Below, piece by piece: positions 26,416 through 34,926 of a stretch of 64,000 nucleotides of DNA. A program made the position numbers and the translations under genes. The stretch is taken from positions 1 through 64,000 of the forward strand of contig CANGTR010000005.1 of the NCBI GenBank assembly GCA_947456855.1, written 5' to 3'. The notes below the pieces were generated by a model, which saw only the letters and a list, made by a program, of their open reading frames with translations, searched no databases and was not told the origin of the DNA. Position 1 is the first letter of the stretch, and the number at the start of each line of letters is the position of its first letter. The stretch is from Sphingobacteriia bacterium (GTDB lineage: Bacteria; Bacteroidota; Bacteroidia; Chitinophagales; Chitinophagaceae).

Positions 26416-28368
26416 ATGATTCATTTTGATCTTCCCAAGCAAAAATCATCCATTATTAAGGTATTGGGTGTTGGAGGCGGAGGGAGCAATGCTGTAAACT
26501 TCATGTTTGCTCAGGATATTGAAGGCGTTGATTTCATCATTTGCAATACCGACGCTAAAGCAATAGAACAAAGTAAAATTCCCAATAAAATTCAACTAGG
26601 GCCCCATCTTACCCAAGGGCTAGGTGCAGGCGCTAATCCAGAAGTTGGAAAGAAAGCAACTGAAGAATCTTTAGAAGAAATCAAAAGAATTTTGGAAGTA
26701 AATACCAAAATGGCTTTCATTACTGTTGGTATGGGTGGAGGAACAGGAACCGGTGGAGCACCTATTATTGCACAAATCTGTAAAGAATTGGGAATTCTTA
26801 CAGTAGGTATCGTAACCACACCTTTTGGTTTTGAAGGGCCAAGAAGATTAAAGCAAGCCGAAGAAGGAATTGCAGCATTAAAACCTTATGTAGATACCTT
26901 ATTGGTTATCAGTAATGATAAACTCAGAATGCAATATGGTAATTTGAAAATGAAAGAAGCATTTTCGAAAGCAGATAATGTATTAGCAACTGCTGCAAAA
27001 TGTATTACCGATGTCATTAATAGTCGTGGACATATCATTGTAGACTTTGCTGATGTATGCACTGTAATGAAAAATGGAGGTGTTGCCATTTTAGGAAAAG
27101 CAGAAGTTGAAGGAGAGAATAGAGCACAAATGGCAATAGAAGAAGCATTGAATTCTCCTTTGTTAAATGATAGTGATATTAAAGGTGCAAAATGGATCTT
27201 GATTAATATCAATAGTGCAGAAGGTGAACATGAATGCACTATGGATGAATTGGAGATTATCAATAACCATTTACGCATGCAAGCCGGAGAAGATACGGAT
27301 GTGATTGTGGGTATGGGGTACGACCCAACATTGGATAAAAAAATTGGCATCACTTTAATTGCTACTGGTTTTGAACACAAAGATCCTTTTGCAAAACCAC
27401 AAGCCATCAAAGCATCTCAAGTTAAGCCAGAAAAAGAAGTGGTTACTTTAGATATGAATGTATTGGAGCAAATACCGGCTACAGTAAATATAGCGCCAGT
27501 TCAACCTGTTGCTCCAGTTCATCCGTTGGAAGAAGTTAGCGCTCCTCTTCAGTCGGATGTTCATGTGTTTGATCCAATGGAGGAATTAACACCAACCATG
27601 CAAGCGCCTATGATGGAACTTGCTTCAATGGAAGAAATCAGTCATCATCAAATTGAAGAAAGGGAATCATTGGTTTTACAATTTGAATTAAGTACTGAAA
27701 TTACTGAACCAGTTGTTGCACCAACTATTGAAGAAACAATTAATCAAGTTGACCATCAAATTGTAGCCGAAATAGTTGAAGCCCACTTAGATTTTCAAAT
27801 AAATGATCAACCTTCGTTGGCAGTTCCAACAGGATTAATGAGCAAACCATCCAATATTTATGCAGATGAAGCTCCTGTTGAACCTGTTGCAGTAACTGTT
27901 ATTGCGCCTGCTCAATTCATTGCTCCTGTTACGGCGCCAACTGCTGTTACGGTGGCAACTCCTGTCATGGCGCCAACTCCTGTTGAAATGCCAATTGTTG
28001 AAGAAAATCTATTCGACATGCAACTGGTTGAAAAATCAGCAGAAATGATGCAGCAAGCACAGTCAGTTCCAGAGCAATCAGCATATACTGATGATGGATT
28101 CATGGATGATATAGAAGAACAAAAAAGAAGGGCAGCAGAAAGAATTCAAAAATTGAGGAATCTTTCATTCAATATGAATAATTCAACAGATACAAGCGGA
28201 GAATTTGATGCTGTTCCGGCTTATATCAGAAGAAATATGGAATTATTTGGCAACACCCTTACTTCTGTAGAGAATTTTTATAGCAAGTATACTGTTGGCA
28301 AAGATGAAAATGACCAAACGCAAATATCTTCTATCAATAAATTTTTTGATGGTAAGAAACCAGACTAA
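26416..28368 (+). CDS. ftsZ: Cell division GTPase FtsZ with very long C-terminal linker
   Basis: Tubulin-like GTPase that forms the Z-ring. The GTP signature GMGGGTGTGGAP is near residues 104-115 and the T7-loop region follows. The globular part ends near residue 320. A roughly 270-residue disordered linker rich in Pro, Val, Ala and Glu follows. The candidate FtsA-binding peptide VPAYIRRNMELFG starts near residue 599 but is not terminal: about 40 more residues follow. Total 650 residues compares with 383 in E. coli. The linker uses repeated TAPV/MAPT-like units. It is the last gene of the cluster and is followed by a terminator. Confidence 0.96.
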   Translation: MIHFDLPKQKSSIIKVLGVGGGGSNAVNFMFAQDIEGVDFIICNTDAKAIEQSKIPNKIQLGPHLTQGLGAGANPEVGKKATEESLEEIKRILEVNTKMAFITVGMGGGTGTGGAPIIAQICKELGILTVGIVTTPFGFEGPRRLKQAEEGIAALKPYVDTLLVISNDKLRMQYGNLKMKEAFSKADNVLATAAKCITDVINSRGHIIVDFADVCTVMKNGGVAILGKAEVEGENRAQMAIEEALNSPLLNDSDIKGAKWILININSAEGEHECTMDELEIINNHLRMQAGEDTDVIVGMGYDPTLDKKIGITLIATGFEHKDPFAKPQAIKASQVKPEKEVVTLDMNVLEQIPATVNIAPVQPVAPVHPLEEVSAPLQSDVHVFDPMEELTPTMQAPMMELASMEEISHHQIEERESLVLQFELSTEITEPVVAPTIEETINQVDHQIVAEIVEAHLDFQINDQPSLAVPTGLMSKPSNIYADEAPVEPVAVTVIAPAQFIAPVTAPTAVTVATPVMAPTPVEMPIVEENLFDMQLVEKSAEMMQQAQSVPEQSAYTDDGFMDDIEEQKRRAAERIQKLRNLSFNMNNSTDTSGEFDAVPAYIRRNMELFGNTLTSVENFYSKYTVGKDENDQTQISSINKFFDGKKPD

Positions 28369-28409
28369 CCCAGAGTCTCTATAGATCTGTTTTAATTGTG
28401 ATTTAAATG

Positions 28410-28442
28410 AAAACCTTTCCGGTATGCTGGGAAGGTTTTTTT
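28410..28442 (+). terminator. Rho-independent terminator of the dcw cluster
   Basis: AAAACCTTTCC (28410-28420) pairs with GGGAAGGTTTT (28429-28439), 11 bp with one G-T pair, an 8-base loop and a T tract. An ATG inside the loop (28424) opens the next frame but is very unlikely to be used. Confidence 0.88.
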
Positions 28443-28486
28443 ATTCAACTTTTTATGTTCTACCTTGTTATTATAAAAAACACAAA

Positions 28487-29461
28487 ATGCCCACAGTATT
28501 AATCACAGGAGGTACAGGAACCGTAGGCAAAAGGCTTACCCAATTACTAATTGAAAAGGGCTATGATGTAAATATTCTTTCAAGATCTCATTCAAAACCA
28601 ATCCATGGAATTAATAAGGATAGGGAGGATACTATTGCTTTAGAAAACAATGCTCATGGAAAGCTTGCTTATTATAAATGGGATTTAGCCAATCAATACA
28701 TAGACCCTGCTGCAATTGGTTCTGCTGATTTTATTGTTCATTTGGCAGGAGCGGGGGTAGCCGACAAGCGCTGGACTGAAGCGAGAAAAAAAGAAATTGC
28801 CAATAGCAGAACCCAAAGCAGTGCATTAATTGTATCGGCATTAAAAGAAAATCCAAATCATGTAAAAGCAGTTATAAGTGCATCTGCTATTGGTTGGTAT
28901 GGACCGGATGGTTCCAATACAACAGCAAAGAAATTTGTTGAAACTGATTTGCATTGCCATGATTTTCTTGGCGAAACTTGCCGAGTTTGGGAAGCAAGTA
29001 TTGAGCCTGTTACTCAGTTAAATAAAAGACTGGTGATTTTAAGAACTGGCATTGTTTTAAGCAATGAAGGAGGTGCTTTGGTTGAATTTAAGAAACCTCT
29101 TTTGTTTAAAACAGCTGCTATTCTTGGAAACGGCAAGCAAATCATTAGCTGGATTCATATAGATGATTTGTGTAATCAATATATATATGCAATAGAAAAT
29201 CAAGCCATGAATGGGGTTTATAATGCTGTTGCCCCCATTCCGGTAACTAATGCAATTCTAACCAAAGCATTGGCAAGAAAAGTTTGCGGTTCATTTTTTA
29301 TCACAATAAACATTCCAGCCTTCATGCTAAAAATATTACTTGGTGAAATGAGCATTGAAATTTTAAAAAGCACAACAGTGTCTTCTAATAAAATCGAAAC
29401 TGCCGGTTTCCATTTCAAGTTCCCTGATATCAATAAAGCAGTTGATGAACTAGTTGGTTAA
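28487..29461 (+). CDS. TIGR01777-type SDR epimerase (YfcH/SDR39U1-like)
   Basis: NAD(P)-dependent extended short-chain dehydrogenase of the TIGR01777 group, sometimes mislabelled as a cell-division inhibitor. Substrate is unknown. The N-terminal VLITGGTGTVGKRLTQLL is the nucleotide fold, HLAGAGVADKRW a group signature, and SASAIGWYGPDG the active-site region. ISWIHIDDL and the C-terminal DUF1731 block near residues 275-320 complete the family. I use ATG 28487 (324 residues), since the frame upstream lies within the ftsZ terminator. It abuts the convergent ABC permease with 4 bases between stops. Confidence 0.87.
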   Translation: MPTVLITGGTGTVGKRLTQLLIEKGYDVNILSRSHSKPIHGINKDREDTIALENNAHGKLAYYKWDLANQYIDPAAIGSADFIVHLAGAGVADKRWTEARKKEIANSRTQSSALIVSALKENPNHVKAVISASAIGWYGPDGSNTTAKKFVETDLHCHDFLGETCRVWEASIEPVTQLNKRLVILRTGIVLSNEGGALVEFKKPLLFKTAAILGNGKQIISWIHIDDLCNQYIYAIENQAMNGVYNAVAPIPVTNAILTKALARKVCGSFFITINIPAFMLKILLGEMSIEILKSTTVSSNKIETAGFHFKFPDINKAVDELVG

Positions 29462-29465
29462 AAAA

Positions 29466-30293
29466 TTATACAATATCTCTTTTATTGTTAACCCTATAAC
29501 ATATCATCCAAATAATTGCAGTAAAAGCAATGGTTAATAGTACTTGTTGAGGCACTAAACTCAGTTGCAATTCATAATCGGCTTTGGCTGCTGCTCCAAA
29601 GGTTCTTTGTAAGGCCGGTTTGACAATTAGGTTGTTCGACATGCGAATGGGTAAGAATCTATCGATAGGAATTTTTTTCCATTTTAATAACCCTACTGCA
29701 ATGTTTTCTAAAATGACATAATAAAATAGAAATATGCCTAAAGCGATAAACGCTTTCTTTACTAGATATCCCAATATAAAAGCAATAGACAGTTGTGCAA
29801 AAGTTTGCAAGAAAAATAAGGGAATATACTCCAATTGCTCTGCCCATCTTCCCCAACTAATACTGTCTGCATAAATTCCGAAACCTATAGCAACAACTAT
29901 ATATACAAGCGTTACTATAGAGGAAATAATGCTTACATCCACAAGCTTGCTATTGATAAATTGGGTTCGACTCCAACCATCAATAATATTTTGCCGATGT
30001 GTTCTATAATTGTATTCATTGGTAACCAACATAATTACTAGAATTGCAGGAAGCAAAACAAAAAAGGACGACAAATAGGCCACTGAATGCCAGGTTTCAG
30101 GAAATGCAAATGGATTGCCCAAAACCATTTTAGCCACCTGATTTACCATGTCTTTGCCACTGATCACTTCCATATAGCCATAATACACCATGCTATTAAT
30201 TCCTGGATAAGTAAGCATTACGATAATCAACATTCCCCAAAAAGCAGGATATTTTTTTATTTTAAGCCATTCTATATTAATCAAGTTTTTCAT
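29466..30293 (-). CDS. ABC transporter permease (ABC-2 type)
   Basis: A 275-residue membrane protein with six predicted helices, of the ABC-2/NatB-like type found in Bacteroidota export systems. The N-terminus MKNLINIEWLKIKKYPAFWG (membrane entry after a basic amphipathic helix) is typical. The ATPase partner gene lies 61 bases upstream on the same strand, so the two encode one exporter. The substrate cannot be read from the sequence; relatives act in gliding (GldF-like), Na+ export or peptide resistance. Confidence 0.8.
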   Translation of the reverse strand: MKNLINIEWLKIKKYPAFWGMLIIVMLTYPGINSMVYYGYMEVISGKDMVNQVAKMVLGNPFAFPETWHSVAYLSSFFVLLPAILVIMLVTNEYNYRTHRQNIIDGWSRTQFINSKLVDVSIISSIVTLVYIVVAIGFGIYADSISWGRWAEQLEYIPLFFLQTFAQLSIAFILGYLVKKAFIALGIFLFYYVILENIAVGLLKWKKIPIDRFLPIRMSNNLIVKPALQRTFGAAAKADYELQLSLVPQQVLLTIAFTAIIWMICYRVNNKRDIV

Positions 30294-30354
30294 GTATTTG
30301 TGTTTATTTTTTTTGGCCCATCCGAATGAACCCCAAAAATCGTTACTATAATTT

Positions 30355-31251
30355 TTAATCGTTGGTTAGTTCAAAAAATTTGGACTCCAAACTTTTTTTC
30401 TTGCTAAGTAACAATTGTAATGTGATGCCGTTATTAAAACAATGGCTGTTAATCATTTCCAAATTGGATCTGCCAATAGGATAATGTATTTGTATTCGAT
30501 CATTTTCTTCTTTAATGGAGGTAAAACCTCCCATATTAGCAATACACTTTTTTAATTGCTCCATATTGGCTGCAGCAACTTCTACAATATCCTCATTAGA
30601 TAATACTTCGTCTACAGGGCCTGAAGTTAGTAGCGTACCCTTTTTTAAAATGGCTACATGGGTACAAATTTTTTCAACTTCATCTAATAAATGGCTGGCA
30701 ATGATAATTGTGATTCCTTTCTGGGCCAAAGACTTTATAAGCTCCCTGATTTCTGCAATACCTACTGGATCCAAGCCATTTGTGGGCTCATCCAATAACA
30801 GTACTTCTGGATTTCCCATCAAAGCAGCTCCAATAGCTAGTCTTTGTTTCATGCCCAAACTATATGCACTGAATTTACTGTTTTTTCTTTCGGTTAATTT
30901 TACAATTTCTAATACTTCATCAATAGCTGCATCGTTGCCTCTTCCGCTAATGGCTTGTGTTACTTTTAAATTATCAACTGCTGATAAATAATGATAAAAG
31001 TTTGGGGTTTCTAAAAGAGAACCAATTCTTTTTCTTTCTTCATGCGAATTGGGTAATCCAAACCAACTGTACGATCCCGTATCTGCTTTTAAAATGTCTA
31101 AAACAATACTCATCATGGTTGTTTTACCACTTCCATTTGGTCCAAGAATTCCAAATACACTTCCTTTTGGGATCGTTAATGTTAAGTTTTTGAGGGCCTT
31201 GATTTTTTTGTAAGATTTGCTTACTCCTTCAATTGATAAAATGGTTTCCAT
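30355..31251 (-). CDS. ABC transporter ATP-binding protein
   Basis: ATPase of the exporter formed with the permease at 29466. The Walker A GPNGSGKTTMM is at about 38-48. The signature region is the CcmA/NatA-like SLGMKQRLAIGAALMGNPE, and Walker B is LLLDEPTNGLDP. The H-loop is IIIASHLLDEV. The 298 residues include a C-terminal accessory domain of about 80 residues typical for drug- and Na+-export ATPases. Transcribed towards the permease from a start near 31251; upstream lies decayed sequence. Confidence 0.87.
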   Translation of the reverse strand: METILSIEGVSKSYKKIKALKNLTLTIPKGSVFGILGPNGSGKTTMMSIVLDILKADTGSYSWFGLPNSHEERKRIGSLLETPNFYHYLSAVDNLKVTQAISGRGNDAAIDEVLEIVKLTERKNSKFSAYSLGMKQRLAIGAALMGNPEVLLLDEPTNGLDPVGIAEIRELIKSLAQKGITIIIASHLLDEVEKICTHVAILKKGTLLTSGPVDEVLSNEDIVEVAAANMEQLKKCIANMGGFTSIKEENDRIQIHYPIGRSNLEMINSHCFNNGITLQLLLSKKKSLESKFFELTND

Positions 31252-31271
31252 ATTGTATTTTTTACATCCGA

Positions 31272-31536
31272 TTAATTTTTTAGCAACCTATCAACTAATC
31301 GGATATGATTGTTTCTTTTATAAACAGTAAACTGCTCATTATAACCACAATGGATTATTGATAAACCAACTTGTTGCAACATAATTAGATCAACTCTAAG
31401 GTAAGCATAGCTGGATTTTTTATCAGTAAATTTGATTACCCCCATTTCTGAGCATATGAGCGGTAATTTTAACCTTTCAGCTTCTTTACTGATTGCCTTT
31501 ATAAAATTTTATCGAATAATCAATTAGCTGTTGCAT
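31272..31536 (-). pseudogene. Remnant of a GH5-like glycoside hydrolase C-terminus
   Basis: Reading the minus strand by hand gives an open frame of about 73 codons ending at a TAA (31272-31274), without a start. Its core (LPLICSEMGVIKFTDKKSSY, then QQVGLSIIHCGYNEQFTVY) resembles the end of family 5 cellulase-type domains, where a catalytic Glu in the pattern C-x-E-x-G is followed by a G-x-(W)-x-YN-x-x-F block. A short upstream frame (MQQLIDYSIKF from 31536) would join it after a one-base shift at an A/T run near 31500. It therefore looks like a truncated, frameshifted remnant. It fills most of the 335-base gap between 31251 and 31587. The family call is by eye. Confidence 0.4.
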
Positions 31537-31586
31537 ATTTGTATACCTGATCGTCTAAACAATTTTTTAAATCAACTTAAGCGGAT

Positions 31587-32063
31587 ATGCATAAAATAGA
31601 ATGCCGTTACCAGCAATTTGATATCATTCCTGAAATTGAACAAGTGGCAATTGCATTGTTTGATAGAGCTCAAATTAAACAAGTTGATATACAGGCGCAT
31701 CTGTCTCCAGCTAAAATCATTGTTAATGTAGATAAATTTTTTTTCAGGTATATTTTATCTAACCTTCTCTCAGATGTCCTAAGGTTTATACAGAATGGAT
31801 CTGTATTGAGTATTCATGCTGCTGATTCTGAAGGAATGTGTATCATTGAGATCATTAATAACGCTACACCTATTGGGAAAGAGCTTTTAGATCAATATTT
31901 TAATCAGTTAAGTAATTTCAATCTGTCTGTATTGGCCAACACACAATCTGGTAGGGGCTTTTCAATTGCGGAAAAACTAACCGTTGAAATGGATGGTGTT
32001 TTAACCTATAAAACTGATTTAGCTATAGGGAACTATTTTAAATTGAAATTCAAACTTGCTTAA
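31587..32063 (+). pseudogene. Degenerate fragment of a histidine-kinase ATPase domain
   Basis: A 158-residue frame that begins just where a sensor kinase leaves its dimerisation helix and covers only the ATPase domain. The N-box position reads FRYILSNLLSDVLRF, with Asp where the Mg-binding Asn should be. The G1 box reads EIINNATPIG and not DNG-x-G. The G2-like QSGRGFSIAEKL is partly kept. No HisKA, sensor or membrane part is present, and the sequence just upstream belongs to another decayed gene on the opposite strand. It is most simply a kinase remnant. A free-standing ATP-independent regulatory domain cannot be excluded, since the frame is intact. Confidence 0.6.
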
Positions 32064-32107
32064 ATTGAAAGTCATGAAACTGAAAACTGGATTGCTTGTA
32101 GCATCTC

Positions 32108-34483
32108 TTAATTCCTGATTGGTCTTCCGGACTTCAAAACACTTTGTATTCTTTCCAAGGTTTTCTTTTCTCCACACAAACTCAAAAATGCTTCTCTTTC
32201 TAAATCCAATAAGTATTGCTCACTTACAATAGTTTGCTCGCTTAAATCTCCTCCACAAAGTACAAAAGCCAGTTTACGAGCAATAAGTGCATCATGATCA
32301 GTAGCATAACCACCACGCCACATTCCATTGATACCCGCTAGCATAGCACCTAAGCCAGATCTTCCGAGTACTTTAATATCTGTTCTTGGCATTGGAGTAT
32401 TATATCCCTGCTCGTATAATTCTAAAACTGATTTTTTTGCTTCAGCAATTCTTCTTCCAACATTCATGATTATTTCATCGGTGCCATGTCTGAGCACGCC
32501 CATTTCAAATGCTTCTGCAGCGGATGTAGCTACTTTGGCTGTTGCAATAGAAAAGAATCGCTTTTTTAAAGTATTGGTTTCTGGTTCATCTTCATGCAAC
32601 TCATCTGATGCACGTAAGGCAAACTCTTTGGTGCCTCCTCCTCCTGGAATCAAGCCAACGCCCAATTCTACCAAACCAATATAGGTTTCTGCAGCAGCAC
32701 AAACTTTATCGGCATGTAAATTCATTTCGCATCCCCCACCCAATGTTAATCCATGCGGTGCGGTAACTACCGGAATGGAAGAATACCTCAAACGCATCAT
32801 GCTATTTTGAAACATTCTAATAGCCATATCCAATTCATCGTATTCTTGCTCAATGGCCAGCATGAAAATCATTCCCACATTGGCTCCTGCGCTGAAATTA
32901 GCACCTTCATTGGCTATCACCAATCCTTTGTAATCTTTTTCTGCAAGTGTAATTGCTTTGTTCAGTCCTTCTAAAACTTCTCCGCCAATACTATTCATTT
33001 TGGTACTCCATTCAAATCCTGCAACACCATCTCCAATATCGTACATTTTGCAGGCACTGTTTTTCCAAATGGTTTTATCGGAATGATTTTTTAAAATCAA
33101 GAAAGCATCTCCCCCCGGGACAGCAATATATTTTTTAGAAGCAAGATCATAATACATTTTTTTGCCTTGCTCTACTTTATAGAAACTGGTAAATCCTGCT
33201 GCAATCATTTCATCAATCCATGGGGCAACTGCAACACCAGCGGTTTTCATGGCTTCTACCGTTTTTACCAATCCAACCGTATCCCAACTTTCAAAAGCGC
33301 CAATTTCCCAGCCAAAGCCTGCCATCATAGCATCGTCTAGGCGATATATTTCATCGCTGATTTCTGGAATGCGAAAAGAAATATAGGAAAACAAAGAAAA
33401 ATGAAATGCCCTGTAAAAATCTCCTGCTTTATCTTTTGCAGCACTTAACAATTGAATTCTTTGATGCAGGTCTTCTATTGGTTTTGCAGCCTCAATGCTT
33501 GCAAATTTTGGTTTTACTCGAGCACCATACTCCATGGTACTTAAATTCAACGTTTGTATTTCTTTGCCTGCGGCAGATTTGATTTTTTTGAAAAAACCCT
33601 GACCAGTTTTATCACCCAACCAATTGTTGGCAATTAGTTTTTCCAACCATGCAGGAATGTTAAAAATTAATTTTGCTTCATCATTGGGGCAATTGTCTGC
33701 AACACCCTTGGCTACTTTAACCAATGTATCAATGCCTACTACATCAGCAGTTCTAAATGTAGCAGATTTAGGTCTTCCAATGATTGGTCCAGTTAATGCA
33801 TCAATTTCATCGATCGACAATTTTTGTTGATCCATAATATGAAAAATACTCATGATGCTGTATACCCCAATTCTATTGGCTATAAATGCTGGCGTGTCTT
33901 TGCATAAAACGGTGGTTTTTCCTAAATGAAGGTCGCCGTAATGCATTAAAAAATCAACAACTTCGGCCTTGGTATCTGGAGTAGGAATAATTTCTAGTAA
34001 GCGTAAATACCTAGGTGGATTAAAGAAATGTGTTCCACAAAAATGGGCTTTGAAATCTGCAGATCTTCCTTCTGCCATTAAATGGATTGGAATTCCAGAA
34101 GTATTTGATGAGATTAAAGTTCCTGGGGTTCTAAACTGCTCTACTTTATCGTAAATAATTTTTTTGATATCCAATCTTTCAACAACCACTTCGATGATCC
34201 AATCGCAACTTGCAATCTCCTTCATGTTGTCATCAAAGTTGCCGGTTTTAATACGGTTGATGGCAGATTTAGTATATACTGGAGATGGATTGCTTTTTAC
34301 AGCAGCTTGTAATGCATCATTCACTAATTTGTTTCTTTCTCCCGGCTTTTTGCTTTCTGCAGCAGCAGTTGGCACCATATCCAAAAGCAAAACTTGTAAG
34401 CCTATCCCTGCAAAATGGCAAGCAATTCTCGATCCCATAACACCACTTCCTAATACCGCAACTTTTTTGATAGAACGTTTCAT
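32108..34483 (-). CDS. fadN: 3-hydroxyacyl-CoA dehydrogenase / enoyl-CoA hydratase (FadN type)
   Basis: Bifunctional beta-oxidation enzyme (791 residues) with the dehydrogenase at the N-terminus and hydratase/isomerase at the C-terminus, the FadN order and not the E. coli FadB order. The NAD fold KVAVLGSGVMGSRIACHFA is at residues 7-25. The dehydrogenase motif THFFNPPRYLRLLEIIPT is near 143-160. The hydratase oxyanion regions are near 530 (ANFSAGANVG) and 590 (GGGCEMNLHAD), with ETYIGLVELGVGLIPGGGGT following. A thiolase or acyl-CoA dehydrogenase gene usually adjoins but none is here. A 10-bp inverted repeat lies over the predicted start site upstream. Confidence 0.94.
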   Translation of the reverse strand: MKRSIKKVAVLGSGVMGSRIACHFAGIGLQVLLLDMVPTAAAESKKPGERNKLVNDALQAAVKSNPSPVYTKSAINRIKTGNFDDNMKEIASCDWIIEVVVERLDIKKIIYDKVEQFRTPGTLISSNTSGIPIHLMAEGRSADFKAHFCGTHFFNPPRYLRLLEIIPTPDTKAEVVDFLMHYGDLHLGKTTVLCKDTPAFIANRIGVYSIMSIFHIMDQQKLSIDEIDALTGPIIGRPKSATFRTADVVGIDTLVKVAKGVADNCPNDEAKLIFNIPAWLEKLIANNWLGDKTGQGFFKKIKSAAGKEIQTLNLSTMEYGARVKPKFASIEAAKPIEDLHQRIQLLSAAKDKAGDFYRAFHFSLFSYISFRIPEISDEIYRLDDAMMAGFGWEIGAFESWDTVGLVKTVEAMKTAGVAVAPWIDEMIAAGFTSFYKVEQGKKMYYDLASKKYIAVPGGDAFLILKNHSDKTIWKNSACKMYDIGDGVAGFEWSTKMNSIGGEVLEGLNKAITLAEKDYKGLVIANEGANFSAGANVGMIFMLAIEQEYDELDMAIRMFQNSMMRLRYSSIPVVTAPHGLTLGGGCEMNLHADKVCAAAETYIGLVELGVGLIPGGGGTKEFALRASDELHEDEPETNTLKKRFFSIATAKVATSAAEAFEMGVLRHGTDEIIMNVGRRIAEAKKSVLELYEQGYNTPMPRTDIKVLGRSGLGAMLAGINGMWRGGYATDHDALIARKLAFVLCGGDLSEQTIVSEQYLLDLEREAFLSLCGEKKTLERIQSVLKSGRPIRN

Positions 34484-34501
34484 TTGATTCTTTTTATTGA
34501 A

Positions 34502-34529
34502 TAAAATAGTTAGTTATGCAACTATTTTA
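34502..34529. promoter_or_regulatory. Inverted-repeat candidate operator upstream of fadN
   Basis: TAAAATAGTT (34502-34511) and AACTATTTTA (34520-34529) are perfect 10-base inverted arms with an 8-base spacer, 18 bases upstream of the fadN ATG and just after its predicted promoter. The form suits a dimeric, for example TetR-type, repressor, but an mRNA hairpin is an alternative. Confidence 0.45.
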
Positions 34530-34531
34530 AT

Positions 34532-34565
34532 CGAAGATAGTATAATCACATAAAAAATTATCAAA
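34532..34565 (-). promoter_or_regulatory. Candidate fadN promoter
   Basis: On the minus strand TTTG (34562-34565) is followed after 22 bases by TATCTTCG (34532-34539), one mismatch from TAnnTTTG. Spacing is within the 17-23 bases described for Bacteroidota. The inverted repeat at 34502-34529 would cover the transcription start. Confidence 0.4.
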
Positions 34566-34614
34566 CTTTTACAATGAAAAAGTTAATATAGATAATGGGC
34601 TGAAGAATTCAGGT

Positions 34615-34695
34615 TTATTCTTCCAATACCGAAGTGCTTCTATAAGCGAGGTATAAGCTGACCAAGTAAACCAACAAAACAATATAAACTAACAT
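34615..34695 (-). CDS. Candidate 26-residue small membrane protein
   Basis: A short frame ATG to TAA on the minus strand encodes a peptide with a 17-residue hydrophobic helix (MLVYIVLLVYLVSLYLAY) followed by a polar RSTSVLEE tail. It is in the 443-base gap between fadN and gatC, downstream of nothing recognisable. The single-helix-plus-charged-tail plan is that of small membrane accessory proteins, but random AT-rich DNA can also encode such a stretch. No promoter is clear. The rest of this gap holds the fadN control region and the gatC promoter; nothing else was recognised. Confidence 0.25.
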   Translation of the reverse strand: MLVYIVLLVYLVSLYLAYRSTSVLEE

Positions 34696-34912
34696 AATAG
34701 GGGGATTTTATGATTACAATTTATAAATAATAGTGTATTCTGTTTGTTAAAAAATACCCACACAATGTTAATAATAGCATGCTATATCGCTTAAAAAGAC
34801 TTCTCTAAAAGAAACCCCTCATCCTAACCAAATTGTACAAATGGCAAAATAACCGCTGCTTTTGAATAATTGCCATTTAAAATTTAGCCTCCTTTGTTGA
34901 CCAGCTTTGGGT

Positions 34913-34920
34913 TAAATTTG
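34913..34920 (+). promoter_or_regulatory. -7 promoter element directly before gatC
   Basis: TAAATTTG matches TAnnTTTG and ends 6 bases before the ATG at 34927, the position expected for a leaderless transcript. A TTTG (34893-34896) lies 16 bases upstream, one base short of the usual spacer range. Confidence 0.45.
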
Positions 34921-34926
34921 TTCATT

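Noticed and set aside
26886-27410. 174-codon frame antisense to ftsZ
   Set aside because: It mirrors the conserved GTPase region, has low-complexity Ser/Ile composition and no family match; it is a shadow of ftsZ codon use.
28424-28486. Upstream ATG giving the SDR epimerase 21 extra residues
   Set aside because: The ATG sits in the loop of the ftsZ terminator and the extra residues do not match the family start.
29963-29978. GGGTTCGACTCC resembles a tRNA T-arm
   Set aside because: It lies inside the ABC permease reading frame, the stem does not pair as a 5-bp T stem, and no anticodon or acceptor stem is found around it.
30515-30991. 158-codon frame antisense to the ABC ATPase
   Set aside because: It overlaps the conserved Walker B and signature region of a clear gene and shows no motif of its own.
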